From Linnemannia elongata (Eukaryota > Mortierellomycota > Mortierellomycetes > Mortierellales > Mortierellaceae), in NCBI GenBank assembly GCA_036320915.1, contig JAXBDG010000015.1:1116001-1180000 (forward strand): a stretch of 64,000 nt of DNA. The letters are read 5' to 3'. The translations under genes and the position numbers were made by a program. Positions within the stretch are counted from its first letter, which is position 1. Every line of letters starts with the position of its first letter. The notes under the pieces are model-generated. The model was not told the DNA's origin, did not search any database, and saw nothing but the letters and a program-made list of their open reading frames with translations. This document shows, one piece after another, positions 10,790-21,555 of this stretch.

Positions 10790-12844
10790 ATGAAGACCTC
10801 TTTTGCCATCGCGGCGATCCTCGGGTAGGCGAATGTTTTTGTATGGCAAGCTTCGATGATGTTTATTTCGAACTATACTCCCCCTCACATTTTAAAGCTA
10901 ATCACCTCACTGCCATCATCACCGTATCTATTTTTTCTTCCTTGCAGAGGCACCTTTCTAGCCGCTATTCCTACTGTTGCCCCCCTTCCGCCTCCTCAAG
11001 TCCCGATGAGGGCTCCTGAGCAACTGGAGCAGCAACTCTCCGCTTCCAAGTCCTTCCAGGGTGATGATGTCCAACAGGTCCTCCGCAACATTGCCTCAGG
11101 TCTCAACCAAGGATATCCAGATGGATGGGAGCGTTTCACTCGCGCTCCTGTCAGCGGCGGCTCGTCAAACATCCAGATGGTCACGGCGGATGATCTCAAG
11201 GTAGTCATGCAAACCTGGGGTCTTGACGGAGGTGTTCTTGACCAGGCCTACGACCGCGTCCATACGGCCATCGAGCTTGCTGTCAGTGAGGCCGTCTATT
11301 TCGCCCAGGGGTTCTCGTACAACTGGCATCAATGTCAAAATGGCGGTGATCACCCCGCGTGTCTGGCGACACTCATGGTTGTCGTGAAGGTGCCCGATGC
11401 GGTCGGCGACGACGGAGCTTGGCAGGCCGAGGTCGGTCACATTTACATCTCCACAGTTGCCGAAACGCTGCAGCAGTGGGTTCCCTGGCACCGATGCCAC
11501 CATTGCTGGTTCAAGATGTGTTGCCATGACGGTGCGGATCCGAGAAACCTGAACAACGGAGAACTTGACGTGGTCAAGGCCGTCATGTCCACTTTCCAGG
11601 CCGACTGGGCTTTGAACCATCTCCCAAACCCCCCAGCAGAGATGTCTTTCGCAAGAACCGACGTTTCTCTTTCCTCAGTCCTGGACGCTCCTTCGTCTCC
11701 TCTTTGGCCTGGTCTATTCGACAACCTGTTGCGACTCGTTCTCCGTAACCCGGTCGAGAACAGCGATGTAAGCAAGACCTATCAAGGAGGTTTGCTCGCC
11801 GCCATCCAGAACGCGACCCTGTCCCACCGCCAAGGCTTTCACAATCTGGAGTTGGCTGTTCGCGAGCAAGGTGTTGTTCCGATGTTGGATGACATGCTGT
11901 CAACTTGCTTCAGTGAGGCAGGCATCAAGGAATCGATCGAGGATTGGTGGAGACGCGCCTACGTCAAGGGACAGACCGATCCTATCTCTCTCGAATGCGA
12001 GTTTGCCAGTCAGAGAAAGGTGTCCGTCGTGCCTGCAAGAACCGGATGCGCTACCAGCACTGATGTCGCTGTCGATACCTCTTACGCCTGGGTAGTGATC
12101 GCACCACGTGATGGCGTGTTCGAAATCCTTTTCATGGAGGGCGATGTCAGCGTTACATTTGACGAATGTGTGCCCATCAAGGGAGACGATCAAGATGGCG
12201 ACGGCGAAGTTCACACGTCCTCCGTTCTTCTTGACGACCTAGAGTCCTCCGGTTCCATGGTCCGCTCGGCCGTTCTCAACTCCAGCGACGGTTCTTTCCG
12301 CTCTGTTCAGTACTTGGCGGAGTGGTCTGAGTATCCCAGCTATGTCACCAAGGTGGTACTCGACTTTTTGCGCCGTGCGTCCGCGTCGTCGTACCTGAAG
12401 GTACCCATCTACGACATGCCTCCTGCCTCCTCGCAGCATAGCCAGGCTCCTGTCAAAACCGTTGCTGTCAAGGCACCATCAGAGTGGTGCTTCATCCTTG
12501 AAACTCTGAAGAAGACCCTCAAGGTCTCTGATGAGGACTGGAAATTTGCCGCCAAGTTGTACGGATGCGGTGTCGCATCTACCATCCACCCTTCCTTTCC
12601 GCAGCAGCAACAAGGTCCCAAAGGCCCTACTGCCGCCACAGAGGCTTTATCGATGATCCCCTCCTTTGATGCCGTTCTGAAAGCTATCGAGAAGTATGCC
12701 AAGTACTTGGAGAGGATTGTCTATGGGGGTAGATCCAGTGTGAGCCCCTCCGAGGAAACCATACTGGTCGAGTCCATGGAGCCCACTCAAGCTTTTTCGA
12801 ACGGGGTGTGCGTTAACATCGGCCTTGTTACAATCTGTACTTGA
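10790..12844 (+). CDS. Secreted family protein D, type-2 C-terminus
   Basis: Function unknown. Exon 1 is 10790-10824, the phase-2 intron 10825-10947 and exon 2 10948-12844, giving 643 aa. The signal peptide starts MKTSFAIAAILGGTFLAAIP. The N-terminal region has AVYFAQGFSYNWHQC; the Cys-rich patch is CHHCWFKMCCHD. The middle module runs from NATLSHRQGFHNL through DWWRRAY, ECEFASQRK and an acidic run (DDQDGDGE) to FLRRASASSYLKVP. A unique insert (PSEWCFILETLKKTLKVSDE) follows. The linker helix is SFDAVLKAIEKYAKYLERI. The protein then ends in a short type-2 tail (NGVCVNIGLVTICT) instead of the roughly 200-aa type-1 module. It is the counterpart of A by tail and flanks. AATAAA lies at 12930. Confidence 0.85.
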
Positions 12845-13322
12845 AGTAAACCTACCTTTTTTGTGTTCTTTTCATCCTCTTCTCTGCTATGTCGTCTTTA
12901 TTTCGAAAGTAGCGGCTGATACATCACACAATAAATCTGCTCCAACTCAACTCAACTCAATACCTTGTCTGCACAACTTGAAATGGGAAATAATGCATGT
13001 TGTCGGTGGATTCATCACGTCTCGAAACATTCGACGGTACGATTATGCCTACACTTTTTTCTCCTCGAGGAATTGGACTGCAGGGAGGTTTTTGTTTAAG
13101 AGAATGGTGTTGTGGCGAAATAGAAACTTGTGGTAAGGGGGATGAGAGGCATCGTTTTTCCATTTCTCTCTCCTCATTTTTCTTGTTCGGTTCTAGAAGA
13201 TAAAGAGGGCATCGATACAAAATTTTGGTGGCGCTTTGATCATTTTTGTCAAACACAGTACGGTGACCCATGCTCGAACTACCAAAAGGAGGGACAGCAT
13301 TTGAACAGGGGACTTGTGTACA

Positions 13323-13354
13323 CACTCACTCACTCACTCACTCACTCACTCACT
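13323..13354. repeat. CACT microsatellite
   Basis: About eight CACT units directly before the duplicated promoter segment. The matching tract before B (about 1565-1583) is shorter, so the repeat changed length after the duplication. Confidence 0.8.
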
Positions 13355-13697
13355 CATCCATTCGCCTAATCACTTACTAAGTGCACTCAAAGCTGCAAAT
13401 AAAAGAGACAGCGTAGCAGCCAGACAAACAAAGAATGCTAGATGTAAGGCTTGGATTTTTAGTGAGAATGGAGACTAGTAGCCATGGAAAAGGGTCAACG
13501 CACGCGTTGTTGTAAGGCATATTCTTTTGTTGGTCTTGTTGCAAGCCTTTATTTTTCTCACTCTAGACGTAACTGCTCGGTGGCTCAAGTGACCAATGCA
13601 CCTTCTATCGTCATCCATTCACTCCATGCCCACTCTACTCCAACTTTTGTGGGGGGGAGCAGACGATTTTTTTTTTTGCTTTGTGTTCATATAAAAG
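13354..13697 (+). repeat. Duplicated promoter segment, copy 2 (before E)
   Basis: Partner of 1581-1940. The first part is nearly identical, and divergence grows toward the TATA box. Confidence 0.85.
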
Positions 13698-13698
13698 G
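13689..13698 (+). promoter_or_regulatory. TATA box of gene E
   Basis: The sequence catataaaag lies about 110 bp before the ATG at 13802. Confidence 0.6.
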
Positions 13699-13801
13699 CG
13701 ATAGGTCTGGTCTTCTTCTTGCCTTCAAACTTTCCTCATCCCATCTCTCTCCCACATCCTCTCCCTCTTCATTTTGCAAACATATACAAACTCCTCGTCC
13801 C

Positions 13802-16083
13802 ATGCGCACTTTATTCGCCTTTACGGCGATCCTCGGGTAAGATTGTTTCTTTTGTGACAAGTCTTGAATTCCTTCATTCTTCCCCTTGCATCCCAAACTG
13901 ACCATCTCACAGCATCTACTCACCGCGCACTTTTTTCACTTCTTAGGGGTGCATTGCTAGCCGCCGTCCCAAAAGTTACCTCGCTTCCGCCTCCTCAAGT
14001 TCCAATGAGAGCTCCTGAGCTGCCAGTCCAGCAGCACTTCTTGCCGTCAAATTTTTTTCAAGGCGACGATGTACAAGCGGTCCTCCACCAGATTGCCTCC
14101 AATTTGAATCAAGGCGTCCCAGACGACCTGGAGAGCCTGATGCAAGGCCTTTCGACTACCGGGTCGTCACGAATCGAGATGGTGACAGTGAATGATCTCC
14201 TACCGGTCATGCTGAGCTGGGGCCTTGAACACGAAGCTCTTGATCAGGCGTACGACCTTGTCCACACAAGTATCGAGCGTGCTGTTAGCGAGGCTGTCTA
14301 TTCCGCCCAAGGGTTCTCACTCAAATGGATCGCCACTAAAGTCAACGATGCTGAAACCATACGCCTGTCGAATCTGTTGGTGGTCGTGAAGGTGTCCAAT
14401 GAGCGTGGCGGCGACGGTGCTTGGAGTGCTGAAATTGGACACATTCACGTATCTTCAGGTGCCAACACCATTGTCTGCTATCAGTGCTGGTTCAAGTCTT
14501 GCTGCCGCAACACGACCGAGGGCCTCCGAAACCTGGAGAATATTTTCGCTGCCATATCCACCTTCCAAGCCGATTGGGCTTTGAACCACCTCCCAGAACC
14601 TCCAGCAGACTTCTCCTCTACTAGAACCGATGTTTCTCTGTCGTTGCCTTCTGAAACTCCAATTTGGCCTGGTCGATCCGAAAGTCTGTTGCGTCTCTTC
14701 CTTGGCAACTCGGCTGAGAACCGCGACGCACACAAGACCTATCGAGCAGATTTACTAGCCGCAGTCCAGAACGCGACCCTGTCTAACCGCCAAGGCTTTC
14801 ACAACATGGAGGTAGCCGTTCGCAAGCAAGGTGTCGTTCCGATTCTTCAAGATATGATGTCAACCTGCTTCAGCAAGGCTGGCATTGAAGAGTCGATCGA
14901 GGATTGGTGGAGACGAGTCTATGTCGACGGCCAAATTGATGCTGTCTCCGTCGAATGCGAGTTTGCCAGTCAGAAATGGGCGCCTACTGTGCCGCTCAGA
15001 CCAAGTTGTAACACCAGTGCCAGTGTCACCACCTATACCGAGCACACCTGGGCTCTGATCGCGCCTCGTGACGATATATTTGATATCCTTTTCATGGAGG
15101 GCGAGGTCAGCGCTGCTTTCGAGGATTGCGAGCCCTTGGAGGATGGCGACCAAGACGATGACGAGGAGTCAGTCCATGAGCGATTTGTTTCTTCCAAAGA
15201 TGACCTAGATTTCTCTGGTTACATGGCACGCTGGGCTTATGTCAATCCTGCTGATGGCACATTCCGATCTATGCAGTTCATGGCAGAGTGGCGGGATTAC
15301 CCCAGTTATGTCAGCAAGGTGCTCATGGATTTTTTGCGCTTGGCCTCCGCATCGTCCTACCTTAAGGTCCCAGTCTACGACAGGCGTCCTTCTTTCATGC
15401 AGCAGTACCAAGTCCCCCATGGTACTTTTTCTCCGACGTCAAGCCTGTCCTTTGGTGCCTTGATGGATTCGATCGGCAAGTTTGCCGACACCTGGGGGAA
15501 GCTTGCCAAGGCGATCGGATCCAGCTCCGTCACGACTATCCAACGCCGAGTTTGTCTCGGTTTTGATGCCCTCGATTACAAAGCGTCGACGGGTGTGATG
15601 CAAGGTGTCGCGTCCAAGAACATGGGTCTTCTTGTCGAAGACGTTGTCGATTTTGAAGACCTCCCCCGCCGAGAAGACATCCGGCGACTCATGTCCGGCG
15701 TCAAGTACTCGACCAATTTCACCTGGATGGCCGAGTCGATGACATACACCAACCCCGATGGCGAGCAGTCTTATTTCTTCTTTGCAAAGTACGGAGATGC
15801 GTTGACGGACATGGCAGATGTAGTGTACAGTTCGATCAAGAGCAAATTTGTCGTCGCCAAAGATATGTTGATTGTCCATCGCCAGGAGTCTTCGCTCTTT
15901 GGTTTGGACAAATCTGATGAGATGTCGATTGAGTATGTGCCGCATACGTTAACGTTAAACGATACGTTGATTCTGGAGATGTTCTGGGAGATGATTGCGT
16001 TCCACCAATTGGCTATTAGTCTTGGAGGCGAGCCGCCCAAGTACCCGGATTTGAGCGGTCTTTGCGACCGGTCCATTCCTTGA
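13802..16083 (+). CDS. Secreted family protein E, full-length form
   Basis: Function unknown. Exon 1 is 13802-13836, the phase-2 intron 13837-13946 and exon 2 13947-16083, giving 723 aa. The signal peptide starts MRTLFAFTAILG and continues GALLAAVP. It has all modules: an N-terminal region (AVYSAQGFSLKW); a Cys-rich patch CYQCWFKSCC; and a middle module (NATLSNRQGFHNM, DWWRRVY, ECEFASQK, acidic DGDQDDDEE, FLRLASASSYLKVP). The linker helix and the type-1 C-terminus (RRVCLGFDALDYKAS, TNFTWMAESMTYTNPDGEQ, SYFFFAKYG, DRSIP) follow. It is the best intact reference for B, with which it shares exon 1 sequence and upstream DNA. AATAAA lies at 16189-16194. Confidence 0.85.
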
Positions 16084-19000
16084 AGACCTGGTTTTTTCTT
16101 TAGTGTTCCTTTTGCCTTTTCTCTCCTTTCCTATCCCTTCTTACCTCTTCTTCACCTTCTCTCTATGCTTTTTCTCATTTTCGCGGGAAATAAAAATTGG
16201 TGGCGCCTGTTTCTTGTTAATGTGACATCTTCCAAAGCCTGCAAGAAAAATGAACGCTCACAGCACACTATGTCAGCGGCAAGAGAAGGCACGATATTTT
16301 ATTTTGGCGGGATGGGCGCTGCCTGAATGAGGATGATGAAGGGGGACAAAAGGTGGAGAGGAAGCGGGTTATTTTTGTACTGTGCCGTCCCCGCCCGGCT
16401 AGATGGGATGGAGGGAACTTGAGCTGTTGTGGTGCCACTCCATTGTTGATGTTGTTGAGAGCCCTCCAACGAGCTGGTGCTCTTTTTTTTTTTTTTGTTG
16501 CTGCTTGCCAGACCGTCGGTCTGGCATATTCATTTGTCATGTTGATTTCGAATTAGGGCAAAGGGAGGGAACTGAAGCTCACTTTTTATTCTTGCTCGGT
16601 GGGCGGAGGGTGGGGAAGGAAAGGGAGTGTGAACAGGCTGATGGTCAAGAGACGACTTCTCGCTGGCTTGTTGAGAGAGAGCTTTTTCCACGAGGGCTGT
16701 GTACCTCTCACCATTTTTTTTTTTTTTTTTGTTCTTGAGCCGCGGAGTATTGTGAAGGACGAAGAAAAAAGAAGTGAGCGAAATAGATGTGATAGGAACA
16801 AAAGAAAGGGAAACGAAAAACAAAAAAACCAAAAAAACCAAAAACGGTCGTATGGGCGGTAAGAAAACAGGGGGCCAAATAAAGAGAGGAAAATAGGAAC
16901 ATTCTTGATGAGGGTGAGCTAGATCTGCAAATACGATTAGCGTTTGGTTCCTGTCATAACAAATCGGAGCCAGGCTGGAGACTGTTTGCTTCTCCTATTC
17001 TCCCCTGAAGGGGATTCAATTCTATTTTGTGATATTCTCCGACGTCTGGTGTCCCAAGGATTCCGTATCCTGGGAGGTAAGTAGGAGAGTGAGACGAGAA
17101 ACGAGGTGGTTTTTGTGGTTTGTTATTCTTGGGAACACGACGTTAGTGGTTATTTTTGAGAACGCTTTCTTTTTTCATTTGCTTTGCCCCTGCTTTGTCT
17201 TTGCTTGGGTAATAACAGCGAGGAGAGGGAGAAGGCAGAGGATACACATATGCAAAAGCCCAGCGTAATAAGAAAAGAATGGCAATAATTAGAATGGCAC
17301 ATGGACACAAAAACAAACAAACAAACACTGGGCACACGGAGAGGATGTAGGATAGTAGGCACTCTTTTGAAAGAAGGAGAGTACTCTTACAAACAGCTCA
17401 ATTTCAGAACGAGATGATCTTTTTGCTCACTTCCCTCCTTCCCCCTCCCCTGCTCCTCCCCTCCCTCCTCATTCTCATTGTCTGTTTGCCCGTCGGTCTG
17501 TCGGTCCTTCTTGTTGCTCTGCTCTCTAGGTTAATATCCTCTTTGTAATTGAACATTCAATCGTGCTGATTTCCTTCCATTGTTGAAGGGAGAGACAAAG
17601 GGTACAGGTACACCTGGATAAGTAGCATGATAATCAGCCATGTTTCGCTGACAGGTAGGGGTGGGTGCTCGAACTCCGTTTCTGCATTAGAATCAAGAAC
17701 TCGGAATGGTAATAAGGGGGTGTCTTCGCGCATGCTTTAGTTTTGTTCAGGTATGTTGTGTTGTGCCTTACTGGCTCTCATTCACTACCCACCCATCCAC
17801 CTGTGTCTAACCCAGTCATCCAAAAAAGACGGAAAAAGAAGGAAAAAAAAAGTTAATTGAAACTGCAACAAATGCAATCAACGCAAAAGTCTCTCAGCTC
17901 AGTGGCAGCGACGGTGGGAATGGTTCTGCTTGCGAATGTATCCCTTTTTTTGTATTGTTTTGGTTTCTACCATGAAGTCATTGAAAGAACAAAAGTACCC
18001 CCGGGAAGAACAAAAGGAAATGGACAGTGAGCAGCGACGCTAGCGCGAATGCTAGTAAAATGAGAGTGGAAGAAAGGAAAGTCAAAGGCAAACCTCAATG
18101 GATTTCACTTTATTCTTTTTCTTCAGTGTTTGACTAACTGTTGTCTGTGGGCAGGAAATTGAAAAGAGACGAATGAAAGGGGTCTAAAACCGGTTGGTAT
18201 GGTAAACAGAAGGAGCATCCGTTGGTTGTTTTTGTTGTTGTGGATTGTTTACGTCCTTTGTTTTCTCATGCAAAGAGAGCTCTTTTCAAAGACTATGTTC
18301 TGTTTTATTACGTTTGTTGTGTGTATTTGTTTGTGTGAAGGGAAGGGACGATGAAACGGTCGGGGAAGGAGGAATAAGAAAGAAAATAACCGTTGGGGAT
18401 ACAAGATAAATGGCCGAGAGGATAACTTCGTTCATTTGGGTTGCACTAACACCCAGGCGATTAATTGTCAATGCAATGCAGTGATGAATTGACGCCCAAT
18501 CGATCGCAGCGATACACTTTTTTTTTTATCCATCCTTGGCGATAACGAAACGAAGGTCAGGAAGGAGCTGAAAGTGGGGCAGTTGTTGGTTGACTGGCTA
18601 TGCTCTAGAAAGTGATCCTTGATCTTGCTCTCTTGGTTACGTTTGATATTCAGGAGGACACTGTGTGCCTGAGAGAGCACAGGGGTTGGATCATAGTAGT
18701 GGAGGAAGGGCGTACATCAATGACAGTTAGAAACAAAAAGGGGGGTTGTGTACATAGGATGCGTGCTCTTTGCGCTATTATTTTTCAAAGGCCCAAGTGG
18801 ACAATTTTCGCTTAGTACAAGTAGAATGTCTCATCCTATAGAGTTATAACCCATTCCGTGTTCACTTCATGACAGGCACAGACGACACTAAGAGACAGAT
18901 AGGAAAGTGACAAAAAGGAAGACAACAATGAAAAAAAATAAAATGAAAAAAGAAAGGTCTTTCTTGTTTCTTTTGTTGCGTTTTCAAAGCAGTGCTCAAT

Positions 19001-19401
19001 TAGGGAGGGATGAAGACATGCTCTCAGGAACATTCATTCATACCCAGGCATGGAAACCCTATCGATACTAGTTGCTCTATTACCTACTCTTAGAAAACAT
19101 GCAAGTAGAAGAGTGAATGACTTTGTATAGTGTGTCGTTGTTGTTGTTAATGTTGTTGTTCTTGTTGGTCGTCGATGATTGTTGTAGGAATAAAAGTGGA
19201 GTGTAGTGAGTGGTTCTCTTTATTATTTTTGCGGGTTACAAAGGAGCACGTTAACGAAGAGAATAAACAACAAGGAAGATTTGAAAGCTCTCAATATCAT
19301 CGACATACAACAGCAATAACAAGAACCACCGAGGTAGAGAGTGGAACATAAGCATGAACATGAACATGATGAACAATAAAGGATACCAACAACAGGCTCT
19401 C

Positions 19402-19402
<1 letters not shown>

Positions 19403-19440
<38 letters not shown>
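19403..19440. repeat. Poly(T) tract, 38 nt
   Basis: Uninterrupted run of T between cg and ccc. Confidence 0.9.
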
Positions 19441-19863
19441 CCCTTCGTCCCCCTAATAAAGTTGGACACTCACTCAGATTCGTAGGAGAAATAAAAAGAG
19501 ATGGCCAGACTGTGTGTCGAGGCAAACAATCCCATGTAGTCAATCCATGGCATGGCACACCTTCACTATAGTAAGGATTGAGGAGAGCTGAGTTGGGTAG
19601 GGTTGTGAAAGAAGGGGAGGCAGACACAAGGCGATGGGATATGGCTGACATTGACCACGTTTTTTTAAGTCCTCTCTCACTCCTGAACTTCCTGTCACGC
19701 ATTCGCTCGATGGCCACAAGGGATAAGAGGCCATATTGAACCAAGGAGAATAAAGAAAATTGTGTTGTAGTGGAAGAAAGTGGACATGGGACACTTGACA
19801 GACAATGGTCCATCCTTCCTTCACCCAAAGGATGATCGACGGTCAATCCTCATCCAGGCACCA

Positions 19864-19927
19864 TCATAACCCTCTGTCTCTGATACTGATGCTGAAGTTG
19901 ATGAATTCCTCAAAACTGATAGTGCCC
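19864..19927 (-). other. Possible terminal exon with EF-hand-like half loop
   Basis: On the minus strand a strong acceptor (tttcttgtccctcag) precedes an exon reading GTISFEEFINFSISIRDRGL then TGA. G, I and the second E sit at positions 6, 8 and 12 of an EF-hand calcium loop. A possible preceding exon ends at a donor at 20021 (CG|gtatgg). No first half of the loop was found upstream, so this may be chance or a gene relic. Confidence 0.25.
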
Positions 19928-21555
19928 CTGAGGGACAAGAAACAATTGTTGATCAAAAGTAAGGAACGGTCGTCGCAGACGTAAAAGAAATAATAAGGGC
20001 AAAGGAAACAACAGCCATACCGTATGTATGGAGCAACGTGCTTGTTGTTCCAGTCCCTTCACTTTGTGAGTGTTTGCGTGATATTCATCCTCCTCGGTGC
20101 ATTATCCCCTCCTTCACCTTCCTTCACCCTCCTTCACCCTCTTTTTCAATCCTCCACCCTCTCCCTCGCATTTCCCTTCCCTTCCTCTTCCTTTTCCTTT
20201 CTCCTCTCTCTCTTCACCTTTCTTCCCCTTGCCTCACCTCTCCTACTCTTCACTCCACTCTTCTCCCTCCATCCCTATCCTTCTCCCTCCATCCCTACCT
20301 CTCCTCCATCGACCCTCATCGGCTCTCATCCTTTTCTCTTCCTTCTTCTTTCCCGCCACTTCATCACCTCATCACTCACCTCCCCTTCTCTCACTCTCTT
20401 CTCATTGACGACTCATCCATTCCCATCCTTGTCCAACAGGTATTGCACTCACCCTCCCACTTACCCTCACCACTCACACCCTTCTACTCTTCAAACCAAC
20501 ACAACTTAACTCTGCTCATACCTTCCTTGTCTCCTCAATGGGAGTTGGGTCACCACAACGCCTACTTGTCCCTTTGTTCAATCGGTGGATTATCTGTTCC
20601 TCTTCCGTTCCTTCATCCTCTCCTTCCCCCTGCGTTTCTGTTCAATGCGTATGGGCCATTTATGTTTTCTATGCGTCGAGGAGACGGTGTAAAGGTGCAC
20701 CTCCTCTTAACTTCTCTTCCACGACTTACCCTTCGACACCTGTCCCAGGTTAATCTCAATAGCCTCCTCCCTTTGGTCCAACCTGCCCCTTTTTCGCTTA
20801 GTCTTTTTAGTCTTCCTCCTCCGTTTGGTTGATTTTTTACACCCCCTCCTCCTTCCTCTCTTTCTCCTTATTTTCCCTTTGGCTCAATGCTACCGTTCGA
20901 GTCAACGTTTGGGTCCACGTTTGGGCGGCAAAAAAAAAAAAGAAACTATTATAGCCTCACCTTATATTCACTCACGAAACACTTTTTGAGATTTCCAACC
21001 TGATTCAGTTCAGGTGCTGATCGTTTCCTTTGTTTTTGTTTTTTGTTGTTGTTGTTGTTGTTTTTGTTGCCTGAATGTCGTTTCATCTCCCCTCTCTGCT
21101 CTGCTGTTACTGCATCTCTCACTCCTTCACACTTCTGCGAACCGCACCTCCTTCAGTCTCTCTCACTTTCACTAGTGGTGTGCTCTTTGTTTGTAACCCC
21201 CACACATACACACCAAAACACATCTAATAGCCATTGTACCACCTGCACCACACCGCTCAATGCTTATTAGCGTTCTTTTTGCTGACTCTTTCTCTTTCTC
21301 TCTCTCTCTCTGCTTTTTGTTGGCTCTTTGCGTAACCCTACCCAACCTAGTAGACACTGACATAAAGGACAGATCCAATAGAGAGACGTGCCTGCTCCAC
21401 AATCCCCGACCTGTGCAGACACTCGACCACCCCCAACCTTCCCTCCCTTTTTTTTGTCACTCTCTCCTTTCCTCTTTCCTCCTCATTGCATCCCAACCTT
21501 CAAGTGAGTGAATTAGTGCTCTCAACCCTGGATAGACTGACGATCGCCCTTGACC

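Larger units (their letters stand above)
12845..13801. other. Intergenic region between D and E
   Basis: No gene seen. It carries the D 3' flank (similar to that of A), the expanded CACT microsatellite and the duplicated promoter segment before E. Confidence 0.6.
16084..21555. other. Long gene-poor stretch
   Basis: No gene I can support across about 5.5 kb. Open frames here are low-complexity (poly-Lys from a T tract, Ser/Leu/Pro from CT-rich DNA). It holds a 19-bp perfect palindrome at 16507-16525, a 38-T tract at 19403-19440, a CT-rich block 20090-20540, and one possible EF-hand-like exon on the minus strand near 19864-19927. No tRNA was recognised by eye. Confidence 0.5.

Noticed and set aside
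19223..19846. 207-aa minus-strand open frame with a poly-Lys run
   Set aside because: The Lys run is the 38-T tract read backwards. The rest shows no domain, no conserved composition and no plausible start context.
20038..20832. 264-aa plus-strand open frame
   Set aside because: It stays open because the DNA is pyrimidine-rich (Ser/Leu/Pro/Phe only). No recognisable motif.
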